DNA of 29,956 nt, from positions 1-29,956 of the forward strand of contig JADKBV010000002.1 of assembly GCA_016714895.1 (NCBI GenBank), given 5' to 3'. The notes under the pieces were generated by a model that searched no databases, was not told the origin of the DNA, and worked only from the letters and a program-made list of their open reading frames with translations. Shown here in pieces: positions 1-9,326 of the stretch. A program made the position numbers and the translations under genes. Numbering within the stretch: position 1 is the first letter of the stretch; the number at the start of each line of letters is the position of its first letter. This DNA is from Saprospiraceae bacterium. Its GTDB lineage: Bacteria; Bacteroidota; Bacteroidia; Chitinophagales; Saprospiraceae.

Positions 1-1029
1 AAAGTTCGACAAGCAGGTATACAAGTAAAAATGATTACGCCAGGGAATGAAGCCACTGCAACCTGTTTGCCAAAATCGGGGAATGGCAGATGCGGCCACC
101 TGTTTTCTATATCAAAACTTTTGGAAGCCGATGATGATATTTTGAAAAATCCGTCCTGAAAAACAACATTTTTGCCAGAATATCACCGGAAATAAAACTA
201 CGTATCATCAAGTCCTGAACCGACACGGCATCGTTGCGATGACTGGTGATGGTGTCAATGACGGTCTTGCCCTGAAGCAGCCACCGTGGGCATAGCCATG
301 GGCAAAAAGGAACGGAAATAGCCAGACTGGCTTCCTCCATCATCATAACGGATGATAAACTGGAAAAATCTTGACGCTATAGAAACCGGCAGAAAGATAT
401 ATTATAATCTGAAAGCCATCCCGTTATATCATTTCGATTCATGTTCCCATTATCCTTGTAGTTTCGGTACCTTTGTTTTTAGGCAGAGGAATATGCCTCC
501 ATTTTTCTCCGGTTCCACATCATTTTCATGGAACTGGTTATGGGGCCTACCTGTTCGATTGTGTATGAAAATGAAGCTGCCGAACCGGGATTGATGTCCA
601 GACCTCCGGAACCCGGGAAAAAGGATTTATTTCACTAAATAACTCAACCCCTCAGCATCGTTCAGGATTGGTCATAATTGCTTTTTGCACCTGGTGTTTA
701 CAGTTGGGGCTTACATCAAAAATGGTCAGAAGAAACCATTCGAACGATGGTGTTTTTATTACTCATTACGGCCAATATAGTCCTTTCTCTTACAACCGTT
801 CATTTTTATCATTCTATGTTTTTGATGATGAAAACCAAAAATGAATTGATGACTTACATCCTTGGTGCAACTGTATTGTGTGTGGTAGCTATACTGACCA
901 TTCCTGCGGTAGTGCCTTTTTCAGGTAACCTGGTTGTCTTATGACATGATCCTAGGTAGTATAGGTTTAGGTATACTTTCGGTGGTATGGTTTGAAGTGT
1001 ATAAATGGTATCTGAGGTTGCAACAATAA
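1..1029 (+). pseudogene. Cation-transporting P-type ATPase, C-terminal part, several frameshifts, 5' end outside window
   Basis: Stitching the three forward frames gives a continuous P-type ATPase C-terminus. It has a KMIT-like hinge start near 28-42, then ARISPEIKLRII, then the invariant loop MTGDGVNDG (about 238-263), IAMGKKGTEIA, and LEKILDAIETGRKIYYNLKAI leading into membrane helices. The later helices include FMELVMGPTCSIVYENE (about 523-577) and a hydrophobic tail ending ILSVVWFEVYKWYLRLQQ at the TAA at 1027-1029. Membrane ATPases of this type pump cations, Ca2+-type being the closest in feel, across the inner membrane by aspartyl phosphorylation; the phosphorylation site itself lies upstream of the window. 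At least five or six frame changes and an in-frame stop around 635-660 make it non-functional as written. It may be a decayed gene or an error-rich assembly edge. Family call is secure, substrate is not. Confidence 0.8.
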
Positions 1030-1096
1030 CAAGGACCTTTTTGTCAGTGACCACCTTTCCATTCCAAAGGAGTTTACCTGTTTCCTGCTTAAAACA

Positions 1097-1121
1097 AGAA
1101 TTATGTAAAAAATATAATTCT
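1097..1121. terminator. AT-rich inverted repeat between two converging genes
   Basis: AGAATTAT at 1097-1104 pairs with ATAATTCT at 1114-1121 around a short A-rich loop. It lies between the convergent 3' ends of the ATPase and the beta-lactamase-like gene, where a bidirectional terminator would be expected. The stem is weak (A/T pairs), so this is tentative. The rest of 1030-1231 shows no gene. Confidence 0.3.
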
Positions 1122-1231
1122 CCTGATCTCGTGTATTTACATCAAAATTATTCAATAATACAAAATTATTAAATATATGATTTCGCGTACAAATAAGTCA
1201 ATTTTTTAATTTTACCTGAAAAATGATGTTA

Positions 1232-2778
1232 TCAGAAATCCTTACGGGATTCGCTGTAAATCCAGTCGTGAAAATCAAACTAAAATCAATATTCGGTGAT
1301 ATACCTTTCATTTTGATGGATTGAGCCTTGCCATTCTCGTCAAGAAAAACATAACAAAAGCATCACAATTCATCGCCTGATATTCCATTTCACTGCAAAA
1401 GTATTGGCCTGATAATAATACATCGGACCATTCAATTTTGGAGACCGGTAAGATTTATCCACAGTTGTCCGTCTTTGTCAAAACTTCTGTTTTCCAAACC
1501 AGAGGTCTTCAAATATTCGATGTAATCCTCTTTCGGACTGGAATGTTTTTTGATTCTTCCACTTTGGCCCAAACCGAACGGGTTACTGCGTCCCTTTGTT
1601 TTCCTTTCATCCATTCTGGTAAGGATTTTGTCGGTCCACAAAATCATCCAAACCAGGATACGCATCACCGATTGTATTGCTGATTGCCCTGAAAAAGTCC
1701 ACTGCCGCTGGTTTCCGTATTGGTGGGCACCACAATGCCCAGATTAAGGTCGGATATAGTGTCAGAATCGAAAGCATTCCCGGGATGCCGCCGGTATGTG
1801 ACACCCTAAATTGCCCTTTTACGTCAGTAATGTCCCAACCGAGGCCATATCCGCTAAAATGGGCGTTGTACCTTAGGTTGGGATTGTTTTCCGTTACGGT
1901 GTGTAACCGCCACATTTCGTTGTGGTTCTTTAAGAAAAAAGCGTTGATTTTTGATCAGGTCCGTATTTCCTTTATTCAGACGAACCATCATCCATGTTGT
2001 CATATCTGTGACATTGGAATATAAACCTCCGCAGCACTACCTATACCGGCTTTATAGGCTTCAATCGTTTGAATAGTGCCGGATTCAGAAAGTGAGTTTT
2101 GACAAGTTGGAAGTATCATTCAGCAAACTGCCAACATAAGTATGATTCATTTGTAAAGGTTCTATGATACGTTGCTGAACAAAAAGATTCATAACTTAAT
2201 CCACTGGCCCTGGCGACAATTTCTCCTGCTACAATATATAATAAATTGTTGTACTCAAACTTAGTCCTGAAAGCTGATTGGGGCTTAAAATACTGAAAAC
2301 AAGAAGCTACATCCTGAATGGTAAAATCTGCTCCATCAGGAAACCACATCAGATCACCAACCCCGAGAGCCCTAAACCACTCCGGTGAGTCAGCAAATCC
2401 AAAATCGTAAAATTTTCCGTCACGTAGTCACTGTACATTTGAATTCCGGTATATACTTTGTGACCTTATCATTTCCAAAATAACTTTCCTTCATCTTCCA
2501 ATATAGCCAGTGCTGTTGATGTAAGCCTTACTGATAGACGCGATCTGAAAATTGGTTGTTTCCGTGACCGGCCTGGAAGTATTGATATCGAAACACCATA
2601 TCCTTTGGCATGGATGATTTTACCATCTTTGACCACAGCGACTGCAGCACCTGCCACTTTAAATTTTTCAAGCATCTTCCATCAAAACATCTATTTGTTT
2701 TGAAGAAATCTAGGCAGAAACTAAACCTGTACACAGGAAAAAAAATACCGAAACAGGAAACAAACGAAAAATTTTCAT
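1232..2778 (-). pseudogene. Serine beta-lactamase/class C-like hydrolase with signal peptide, multiple frameshifts
   Basis: The protein reads through several frames. It starts with a signal peptide (MKIFRLFPVSVFFFLCTGLV, ATG at 2776-2778). Next is MLEKFKVAGAAVAVVKDGK, a typical opening of the beta-lactamase/PBP4-like fold. An STALAILEDEGKL helix follows the degraded SxxK region. A Y-x-N-type motif (EYNNLLYIVAGEIVA, about 2220-2260) and the HTGG motif (SHTGGIPGMLS, about 1770-1805) come after it. The tail contains ERKTKG, WINLTGLQN and a DFSFDFHDW-type ending, resembling the DUF3471 domain often fused to these hydrolases in Bacteroidota. Such proteins are periplasmic or lipid-anchored esterases, peptidases or beta-lactam hydrolases. 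An in-frame TAG directly after the signal peptide and at least five more frame changes break it. Family certain; activity and specificity unknown. Confidence 0.8.
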
Positions 2779-2969
2779 ACAAAAAAAAGTGAATGAGGTG
2801 AAAATAAAAAGACTCCTGCCGGCTTTTTGGGTTTATACCCTTTTAACAAAACACGAATCAAAACCGCAAGACAAATATAGGTCTTCACGATTACTTTCAC
2901 AAATTTTTTGTAAGGTTACTTTGTTGATATAAACACAAACAGTTTATTCATAATACAAAATGTGTTACG

Positions 2970-3142
2970 TTATGTGGTTTGTGACAGGCCTTCTATTTCT
3001 TTCATAACCTCTTCCGCTTCACCCAGTTTGGCATCAGCTGCTTTTCGGTCTACGGATGACAAACGAAAAGCTTCTTCCTGAAGCTTTTTGTATTTTTCCA
3101 ACAAAACTTCTGATTTACTTTTTTCTTAAATAATCCGAACAT
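2970..3142 (-). CDS. Lacal_2735-like small cytosolic protein, one-base frameshift
   Basis: Translation begins MFGLFKKK and, after one frame change in a run of A residues, continues SEVLLEKYKKLQEEAFRLSS, VDRKAADAKLGEAEEVMKEI and ends EGLSQTT. The total length is 173 nt; restoring one A to the A run gives exactly 58 codons. Small proteins that start MFGLFKKK and are made of two charged, heptad-like helices are known in Bacteroidota as the Lacal_2735 family; their function is not known. The missing base sits in a homopolymer, so this looks more like a sequencing or assembly slip than decay. It lies between two broken genes and has no obvious operon partner. Confidence 0.65.
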
Positions 3143-3263
3143 GATTTTATTTTTGACCGTAACAGTCGTTCATCCTTTCAGTTTGTAAAAAACAGCCAAA
3201 TTATTGTTTACCTAAAATTTTAATGAAAAAGAAGCCAGGTAATTTCATAATATGATGTTCGCC

Positions 3264-4155
3264 TTAATACCTTTTGCCAAAAGGAACACTTATACTCAGC
3301 CAAGGTATCACAAAAAGACCATCCACATCTGCAAACACAGGAATAAATCCTCCGAAATCGAGCGCCATTCGTTTCCCCATGTATCGGGCACCTCCGCTGA
3401 TTAATGCTCCGAATTCGTCAAACGTAAAAAAGTAATTTTCTGTGACAAAAGCCCAGTTTTTCCTGTCCTGATCAAACCACTGGCATTAAAAACAGGATAT
3501 CTGCTGAATCCTCCATCCGTATCATATCCAAATCCTATACCCAAAGTGAGTTGTTTATCTCTCGTACCGAAAGTATTGGTACCATAGACCAATCCCACCC
3601 CGGTACTGACATCATCATCTCCCATAACACCTAATAAAATACTTCCAACCCCAAAAGCGCCCTTGCCATTTTGGTATGGCATATTAAATTTCGGAGTAAT
3701 CCATACCGGTAAAAAATCACCACCGGCACCAAATAAAAAAGTAGGAATAGTTCCAACTCCCATGGAAAAATAATCAGAAAACCCGTAGGAGACCTGGTTG
3801 AATAATATCCATGCATTCTGATAGTATCCTTCCCTTTGCGGAGACCATAACCACTGGGACTGAAAAATATCTGCTGGAATGTGGATTGGTAGGCCAATAA
3901 TTTCCCGCAACTACATTAGAAGTGTCCATTTTTTAACGGTGATAATATCCGATTGTTGTAGCCACAGAACACCAATTTTGGTGGTGACTTCATAAATTTT
4001 ATTTTCTTCAATCACCTGGACGGTACCGATGTAGGTATTACCATCTTTCATTTCAAAGATGTAGGTACTGTCCTGCATAAATCCACTTGTGCTTTAATGC
4101 GGATGCTTCCGAGCATCAAGAGGAAAAAACAAACAAACAACATTACATTTTTCAT
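3264..4155 (-). pseudogene. Secreted outer-membrane barrel-like protein, at least three frameshifts
   Basis: The ATG at 4153-4155 opens a signal peptide (MKNVMLFVCFFLLMLGS, then IRIKAQ). After one frame change comes an N-terminal module, MQDSTYIFEMKDGNTYIGTV, then EENKIYEVTTKIGVLWL: the short beta-rich 'DGNxYIGTV' segment that precedes barrel domains in many Bacteroidota proteins. From 3910 to 3401 one frame is open and reads as alternating aromatic/Gly-rich beta strands (NQVSYGFSDYFSMGVGTIPT, GVGLVYGTNTFG, LTLGIGFGYD). The final frame reads ISGGARYMGKRMALDFGGFI and stops at 3264-3266 after PFGKRY. Probably an outer-membrane beta-barrel of about 297 residues with unknown ligand. The frame changes (near 4080, 3910-3930 and 3410) break it as written. 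Confidence 0.6.
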
Positions 4156-4493
4156 GGTTTTATATTTTGTTTATTAAACGTATAACGTTTGCAGTGACCG
4201 GATGATTCCTCAAATAACAGAATTTATGGATGCCATGGACATGATATAAATCATTGAGATAGAGGTTTTGACTTTCGCATCGTATAAAAACTTATATGAT
4301 TTGCTGAATTGTTTAATAGTCACAACACGACCCAAGACAGTCGACAAAACCTGATTGACATCAGAAATCGCCTAAACCCTACACCTTTAACCCTCAACAG
4401 ATTTGATTAAGGTCCGGGTAATTCCATAAAGGCCCAAATTAAAAACCTAAGTAGGCATAGTGGTGTACGGTGAAGTTTTACTGTTAAATAAAA
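4156..4493. other. Intergenic region with a CCTAAACCCT-type repeat fragment
   Basis: No gene was found here. Around 4370-4410 there is an A/C-rich stretch (GCCTAAACCCTACACC then TTTAACCCTCAACAG) that matches, imperfectly, the CCTAAACCCTAAACTCTTAA tract present in every copy of the large repeat between 17.3 and 22.5 kb. It is therefore a solitary fragment of that dispersed repeat. Confidence 0.5.
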
Positions 4494-4501
4494 TAAATTT
4501 G
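4475..4501 (+). promoter_or_regulatory. Candidate Bacteroidota promoter for the MazEF-type operon
   Basis: TAAATTTG at 4494-4501 is a full match to the Bacteroidota -7 consensus TAnnTTTG. A T-rich GTTTTA at 4475-4480 sits at about the right place for the weaker -33 element. Transcription would start about 35 bases before the ATG at 4544. Confidence 0.5.
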
Positions 4502-4543
4502 CCTATGTGATTACAATGTAACAACTTTGTTGAAAATTTTCAT

Positions 4544-4783
4544 ATGGTAACCAAGATCATAAAAATAGGTAATTCCAAGGGACTTCGGTTAAGTAAAACG
4601 ATTCTGGACAGGTATGATATCGGAGAAACTGTAAATATGAGAATGGAAGAAAACTGCATCATCATAGAACCCGTTTCGAAACCACGATCTTATTGGGCTA
4701 AATCGTTCAAAGAAATGCGAAAAAACGGTCACGATACCTTATTGATAGAAAATGTTTTCGAAGAAGAATCTAACCGGGAATGA
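4544..4783 (+). CDS. mazE: MazE/AbrB-fold antitoxin
   Basis: This 79-residue protein begins MVTKIIKIGNSKGLRLSKTI, the SpoVT/AbrB swapped-hairpin DNA-binding fold of MazE-type antitoxins (IGNSxGxRLxKxIL). It continues with VNMRMEENCIIIEPVSKPRS and a charged C-terminal tail (SFKEMRKNGHDTLLIENVFE) that in this family wraps around and inhibits the toxin. The stop codon overlaps the toxin start by four bases (ATGA, 4780-4783), the usual translational coupling in these operons. The family's normal role is to neutralise MazF and repress its own promoter. Frame and codon use are intact. The symbol is by family resemblance, not orthology. Confidence 0.88.
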   Translation: MVTKIIKIGNSKGLRLSKTILDRYDIGETVNMRMEENCIIIEPVSKPRSYWAKSFKEMRKNGHDTLLIENVFEEESNRE

Positions 4784-5103
4784 AAATTAATCAATACGAG
4801 ATAGTTCTTGTTAATCCGGAACCAACCTTAGGAAGTGAAATAAATAAAACAAGACCCTGTGTGGTAATATCACCTGATGAAATGAATCATTTTTTAAACA
4901 CTATTGTCATTGTCCCTATAACTTCAACGCTTAAAAAATATCCCACAAGGGTACGGATATCCCATCAGGAAATAAATGGAATGGTAGCAGTCGATCAAAT
5001 AAGGACCATTGATACATCAAGAATTATTAAAATCATCGGAAGGCTTGAAATGGAAACCGTAAATAAATTAAAGAACATCATCCATGAAACATACGTTAAA
5101 TAG
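4780..5103 (+). CDS. mazF: MazF/PemK-family mRNA interferase toxin
   Basis: The 107-residue protein opens MKINQYEIVLVNPEPTLGSE and continues INKTRPCVVISPDEMN, then TIVIVPITSTLKKYPTRV and MVAVDQIRTIDTSRIIKIIG. This is the complete CcdB/PemK-like barrel. It includes the G-x-E-x-x-K-x-R-P loop and the conserved Arg of the RP motif, and the Thr of PITS, both active-site residues of MazF ribonucleases that cleave mRNA at short specific sequences. Length is typical (about 105-115). It overlaps the antitoxin gene by four bases. Both genes are undamaged, unlike their neighbours, which fits selection by toxin addiction, though that is inference. Cleavage sequence cannot be predicted. Confidence 0.9.
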   Translation: MKINQYEIVLVNPEPTLGSEINKTRPCVVISPDEMNHFLNTIVIVPITSTLKKYPTRVRISHQEINGMVAVDQIRTIDTSRIIKIIGRLEMETVNKLKNIIHETYVK

Positions 5104-5140
5104 AAAAAGCTTTTTACAATCGGCAAAAAGACCTTTTAGT

Positions 5141-5235
5141 GGCACAAGTTACAAAATTGCGCTATCAATGGGATGATGGGAATGGCTGGATAGGAAGAGG
5201 TAATAATAATTAAAGACACAAGTTACAAACTTGTA
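5141..5235. repeat. Two REP-like hairpins (ACAAGTT-type)
   Basis: GGCACAAGTTACAAAATTGC at 5141-5160 and CACAAGTTACAAACTTGT at 5217-5234 are copies of the same short dyad. The second is a perfect hairpin, ACAAGTT / ACA / AACTTGT. A third copy lies at 13621-13643. They sit in the short gap between the convergent mazF and lipoprotein genes. Confidence 0.6.
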
Positions 5236-5241
5236 TCGAGG

Positions 5242-5949
5242 CTAATTTAATGCAATTCCCACAATTAATCCAAACCAGGGTTTATTATGGTAAATCCAGA
5301 TATTTCTGTCGCGATTCAAAAGATAGTCATATCCGACAGCGATCCCAAAACTGGCTAAATCTGTTTCAAGGAAACCTGCAATTCCGGCTTGCATAATCAT
5401 GCCGCTATATTCATTTACACCAATATTTTGGGTACTAAAAGGACTGATTTGTGTAATCCCGGGGCCGGCAAAAAAACCAATATCATATCCACGATTGATG
5501 ATTTTGTCAAAACGATTGCCCAATGGATCCGTTTTTCTAATTAATTTATAATTGTCATGCCTCCAACCTGCATACAAAGCAGCATTAAATTCCGAAGTCA
5601 ATTGACTTGGCAACCCATAAACAGATGCACGAAATTTTAAAGGAACTCCTGTAATATCAATGTCAAGACCCTGTTTTCTAAATTGTAACGGGGTTTTTAG
5701 CAAACTGTCTGAAAGTATAACCGGTATATAAATAAATCCGTTATTATCGACATTTTTTTCAGTTTTATAAACCTCAATCTCCTCTTCTTTTACATGTACA
5801 TATACGGTTTTTTCCTTTTTTTCCAAATCCGTTTTATAATACCCACTATTAAAACCATGTACGGATGCCTTATCAAACGTACTGCACGAACCAAAAAAAA
5901 CTATAACTGCTACGGCTGTAAAAATGAAACATTTATGGTTGGTTTTCAT
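5242..5949 (-). CDS. Lipoprotein with predicted C-terminal barrel-like repeats
   Basis: The 235-residue protein has an N-terminal lipoprotein signal (MKTNHKCFIFTAVAVIVFFG then SCS, lipobox cysteine near residue 22), so it should be lipid-anchored, probably to the outer membrane. Residues 45-65 form a very charged patch (EKKEKTVYVHVKEEEIEVYK). The second half is a series of amphipathic Gly/aromatic strands: ASVYGLPSQL, AALYAGWRHDNYK, IGFFAGPGITQIS, GMIMQAGIAGFLE, FGIAVGYDYLL, ending WFGLIVGIALN. Such strands and the closing aromatic/hydrophobic strand resemble the small beta-barrels seen throughout Bacteroidota. No recognisable enzyme motif and no named family. The frame is clean. It is convergent with mazF and separated from it by REP-like hairpins. 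Confidence 0.6.
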   Translation of the reverse strand: MKTNHKCFIFTAVAVIVFFGSCSTFDKASVHGFNSGYYKTDLEKKEKTVYVHVKEEEIEVYKTEKNVDNNGFIYIPVILSDSLLKTPLQFRKQGLDIDITGVPLKFRASVYGLPSQLTSEFNAALYAGWRHDNYKLIRKTDPLGNRFDKIINRGYDIGFFAGPGITQISPFSTQNIGVNEYSGMIMQAGIAGFLETDLASFGIAVGYDYLLNRDRNIWIYHNKPWFGLIVGIALN

Positions 5950-6191
5950 AAAATGAGTTGTTGTTTAAAAATGATGAAACTTTACCCGATTTTAATTGTA
6001 AATTTTGTTTTATTCTCCTGAAATACAGTGACAAAAAAAATTGATAAAATTTCACTCTCTCATTAACAAAACCAGATTCTTACACAAAATCATGTCGCCT
6101 TACAAAGTTAAAATGTACGTTTGTGAATCACATTACAAAAGATATGATTATTCTCCTGACGTTCATCTGTAAAAACGGAAACATGGATTTT

Positions 6192-6536
6192 CTATTTCGC
6201 GTTATTCCGGGAAGAAAACACACGGCTTTGGTTACGTTTATACAACATAAAATCCAAAAACAGCGTTTTCCCATTCCCGGGTTTTTTGTAATACTCATTA
6301 ATAAATTGTTGCCTTACTTTTTTCAAATAGGGTTTGGATTCAATAACATGATCAACTTCTGAAGCCAATCGCGGATCTTTAACAACCATCTTCCTGAGCC
6401 AATGATTGACATGCAGAAAAATAGGTGTTGAATGGCTGTTTTTTACCACTATTCCGTCCGGTTTATTTTGTTTTAAAGCGACAAAAACAAACCCCGCCAC
6501 GAGCAAAAAAATGAATATGTACCGAATCCTTTGCAT
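6192..6536 (-). CDS. Small membrane-anchored hypothetical protein, last gene of operon
   Basis: A 114-residue protein with one N-terminal hydrophobic segment (YIFIFLLVAGFVFVALK, residues 6-22) followed by a charged, probably periplasmic, helical domain (LRKMVVKDPRLASEVDHVIE, then YLKKVRQQFINEYYKK). No family recognised. It begins three bases after the stop codon of the FG-GAP/T9SS gene, so it is the probable fourth gene of the minus-strand operon 9127-6192. The C-terminal NQSRVFSSRNNAK tail is low-complexity, and the true end could differ if a frameshift lies nearby. Confidence 0.55.
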   Translation of the reverse strand: MQRIRYIFIFLLVAGFVFVALKQNKPDGIVVKNSHSTPIFLHVNHWLRKMVVKDPRLASEVDHVIESKPYLKKVRQQFINEYYKKPGNGKTLFLDFMLYKRNQSRVFSSRNNAK

Positions 6537-6539
6537 TTT

Positions 6540-8182
6540 TTATTTTTGAATCACAACACGTTTGACTACCACTTCCTGTCCGAAATCAAACCTGATTACA
6601 TAAAGTCCGTTGTTTAAACCGGACAAGTCTACACTATTGTCGTGTGATTTTCCTTCAAAAACACAAGCCCCGTCAACAGCATAAATCCGAATATCAGAAA
6701 CGGGTTTTGAATGGTTGTGGCGTATACGTAACATACCATCACAAGGATTGGGCGAAATTTGCACCTGAATCTTTGGAATAATTTCGTTGGTAGCGATGAT
6801 GATAACGCTGATACAAGCAGAAATATGTTTACATCCGGAATCATCAGTGACCTCAACAGCAAAGGAACCGGAATAGGTCGGTGTAAATGTTTCACTTGTT
6901 GCCATGTCAATAAACAACCCGGTGGTACAGTCAAACCATCGGTATGTATATCCCAAAATATCAGGAACAGATAAAACATTTCCGTTTTGCTGCATAACTA
7001 CCTGAAAATCGGGTTTGATTTCAATTATCAGATGGACAACAGTGATACATCCCTGATCATTTTGTTTTTGGACATAATAATCTCCGGCAACAGAAAATGT
7101 CTGATTTTCATATTCATATACCTCTCCCTGGCACAAACTGACTCTGATCACGTCACTGTCAGGCACACACATATTATTGCGGTAATACCTTAATTCGGTA
7201 ATTTCGTTTGTAAGATACATAAAAAACAAGTCCAGATCCCCGTCTGTATCGATATCTGCCAATTCTGGAAAAATAAATACGGTTTCCGCACCTGCCACAG
7301 GCAAACCAAAAGGAGAAATTACCGGCGCAGCAAATCGAGGTTTTTGACCGGGAGCCGCAATGTTTTGGATATAATGGACTATCGTTACATCATCTTCATT
7401 CACATCAAATGTAAGCAAATCTATATCACCATCCATGTCAATATCTCCGGTGGTAAAAAAAGAATTTCCTGTCAGGGGGACAAGACCGTATGGATTTTCG
7501 AACCAACCCAAAAATTTTGGCTGAGAGGCATTCCCGGTGTTTTTTGCATAAAAATAAACCGGAATATCAATCGCTTCATTGTTATCATCATAGCCCTTTC
7601 TATAGCCACCCAACAAAATATCAAAATCCCCGTCATGGTCTAAATCGGTCAGTTTTGGCATTAAAAAACTAAATGCCGGAAACGGATCCAATCCCCAATC
7701 CAGACAATTCGTGACAACAAAACCTCCGTTGCCATCAGACATCTGAAATTGTAAATATTGAGCATCATATAAATCCACTTCTGAACTGACAACAAAATCG
7801 ACATATCCGTCTCCATTGAGGTCAGCTGAGGAAGGTATCATAAAACCTTTCCCTTTGGGAAATGAAAAATTAGGAAAACGATTTTCCTGGTATTAAATAA
7901 AGGTACATTTCTGGTACCAATATTTTCCTGATATTCCATAAAAAATTTCAGATTGTAAATCTCACTGGAAGATGTAGAATCAGATTCTCCTAAACCCATA
8001 AGATTCAGGTCAAGATCTCCGTCTCTGTCAGTATCAATAAAATCGTATTTCAAGGCTACATTACTGGAATCCATAAAATTTATCAATTGGATATTAAATG
8101 GATTGGTTTCAATAAATTCAAATGATTGGCTGCTTACTGCAGAAGCCCAAAAGATGATAAACAAAGGGAATAAACGTTTCAT
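6540..8182 (-). CDS. FG-GAP/VCBS-repeat secreted protein with T9SS C-terminal sorting domain, one frameshift
   Basis: The gene is one protein of about 547 residues split by a missing base near 7885 in a C run (a C restores FPNFSFPKGKGFMIPSSADL). It starts with a signal peptide (MKRLFPLFIIFWASAVSSQS). It then has five FG-GAP/VCBS calcium-type motifs: FIDTDRDGDLDLNLMG, SADLNGDGYVDFVVSSE, LTDLDHDGDFDILLGGY, TGDIDMDGDIDLLTFD and ADIDTDGDLDLFFMY, a beta-propeller-like arrangement. An SprB/Ig-like segment (CQGEVYEYENQTFSVAGDYY, then TTGLFIDMATSETFTPTYSG) comes before the type A sorting domain (VQISPNPCDGMLRIRHN, ending VVVKRVVIQK), which directs export by the type IX system and cell-surface attachment. 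It overlaps the upstream lipoprotein gene by four bases (8179-8182). Role is probably adhesion or matrix binding; no enzyme motif. Confidence 0.85.
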
Positions 8183-8703
8183 AAGGCGTCATTTTTAAGT
8201 AAATAAGCGGTGTATGATTGTGAATTGTTGGTATAGTCATACCTGAAACTGATTCGTTTGGCAACATAAACCCCGTGGGTATCTTCCACATCAAAAGTTA
8301 CCAGAACTTTGTCTTTTTTATCTAAGAATTCAAATGGAAAAGTTTGCCCGTCAATATTGCCATTGGCATTGGTAAAATGTTCCGCAGTATTATCATCTAT
8401 ACTTCTTGGCGTAAGCATCAAACATTTTAATGGACATGGGGCAAATTCATCACAAAAAGCTATGTTCCAATATGCCTTTACATAAATTCCGGAAACAGGT
8501 TGATTGGTTTCTTTGTCCAGAAGCGTCAGGCTGTAATAAATCACCGGACCTATCGGATTATCAAGCGGTTCTTTTTCATACAAAAGGGGATCCAGGCAAC
8601 CACCAGGTATCGGAGGGTCAAATCCATCGGTACAAGCAATAGCTAAATAACCAAAAAAGACAATTACCATAAATGATAATACATTTTTTATCCATTTTTC
8701 CAT
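8179..8703 (-). CDS. Lipoprotein with Ig-like/carboxypeptidase-regulatory-like fold
   Basis: A 174-residue protein with a lipoprotein signal (VIVFFGYLAIAC, lipobox cysteine near residue 24), followed by a proline-rich spacer (TDGFDPPIPGGCLDPL). A beta-sandwich-like region comes next: YYSLTLLDKETNQPVSGIYV resembles the opening strand of carboxypeptidase-regulatory-like or Ig-like domains. GNIDGQTFPFEFLDKKDKVL and GVYVAKRISFRYDYTNNSQS follow. Four cysteines (CDEFAPCPLKC plus one earlier) could form disulfides. It overlaps the VanZ-like gene upstream by 16 bases and the FG-GAP gene downstream by four, so all three are translationally coupled. Resembles Bacteroidota lipoproteins of unknown function; exact family not recognised. 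Confidence 0.65.
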   Translation of the reverse strand: MEKWIKNVLSFMVIVFFGYLAIACTDGFDPPIPGGCLDPLLYEKEPLDNPIGPVIYYSLTLLDKETNQPVSGIYVKAYWNIAFCDEFAPCPLKCLMLTPRSIDDNTAEHFTNANGNIDGQTFPFEFLDKKDKVLVTFDVEDTHGVYVAKRISFRYDYTNNSQSYTAYLLKNDAL

Positions 8704-9127
8704 TGTAATTTATTTTGTATTTGTGATAAAAAAACGATACATCCTAAAGAAATAAAATACGCATATATATCCAACCAATCAAAGGTGCCAGGGACCAGGC
8801 CGGCATATTGAAATATTTCCAAAATCACCCCTGACATCAAAGCTAAAAACAACCAAATCGCCACATTATATTTATCAGACAATCCCCAAACCGCAAAAAT
8901 CATCGCACAAAGAGCAAACATCCAAAGTCCGTCGGGTATATTGTACAACAAAACAGGCTCATATCCTGTGCCTAACAAACCCATCCAATGCAGAGGTAAT
9001 TCCAGTGGAAGTACCGCCTGACCCCAATAAAAAGGCCATGGTCATACCCTCTCCAATCGGTATACATACTGACTGAAAACATCAGTGACAATAAAGACAA
9101 AACAACAAATATTACTCTGTTTTTCAT
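8688..9127 (-). CDS. VanZ-like multi-pass membrane protein, one frameshift
   Basis: The ATG at 9125-9127 starts MKNRVIFVVLSLLSLMFSVS, the first transmembrane helix. After a one-base frame change near 9015-9035 the protein continues LPLHWMGLLGTGYEPVLLYN, then IPDGLWMFALCAMIFAVWGL and two more helices. It has the signature EIFQYAGLVPGTFDWLDIYA (E-x-x-Q then PGTFDxxD) of the VanZ-like family. With the missing base restored it is 146 residues and four membrane helices. VanZ-like proteins are inner-membrane proteins; one member gives low-level teicoplanin resistance, most have no known role. This is the first gene of the minus-strand operon; the next gene starts inside its last codons. Confidence 0.65.
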
Positions 9128-9132
9128 AGTTA

Positions 9133-9140
9133 CAAAATTA
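9133..9140 (-). promoter_or_regulatory. TAnnTTTG -7 box immediately before the VanZ-like start
   Basis: On the minus strand TAATTTTG lies at 9140-9133, only five bases before the ATG at 9127. If it is a real -7 box, the transcript would begin at or near the start codon (leaderless). The spacing makes it uncertain. Confidence 0.3.
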
Positions 9141-9201
9141 AAGTAAAAACACCTCTACCCGTTATGATGCTCATCATAAGATTTTATGATAACAGGCTTT
9201 G

Positions 9202-9309
9202 TATTCAGATCCTAAACTCCACGAGCTGGCCTTTATCAAAGCCACCAAAGAAGGTATCAGCCTCAACCAGTTTGTGCAGCAAACCCTGAAGAAGGAACTG
9301 TCGGAGTAA
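9202..9309 (+). pseudogene. HicB-like antitoxin C-terminal remnant
   Basis: An open stretch reads DPKLHELAFIKATKEGISLN, then QFVQQTLKKELSE and stop. This is the ribbon-helix-helix-type C-terminal DNA-binding segment of HicB/Arc-like antitoxins (helix, EGISLNQFV turn, helix). There is no start codon, no HicB N-terminal partial RNase H-like domain and no HicA gene nearby, so only the last 34 or so codons remain. It ends 18 bp before the 94-bp hairpin repeat array, which may have displaced the rest. Confidence 0.6.
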
Positions 9310-9326
9310 TTTTTTTTATTTTTTAT

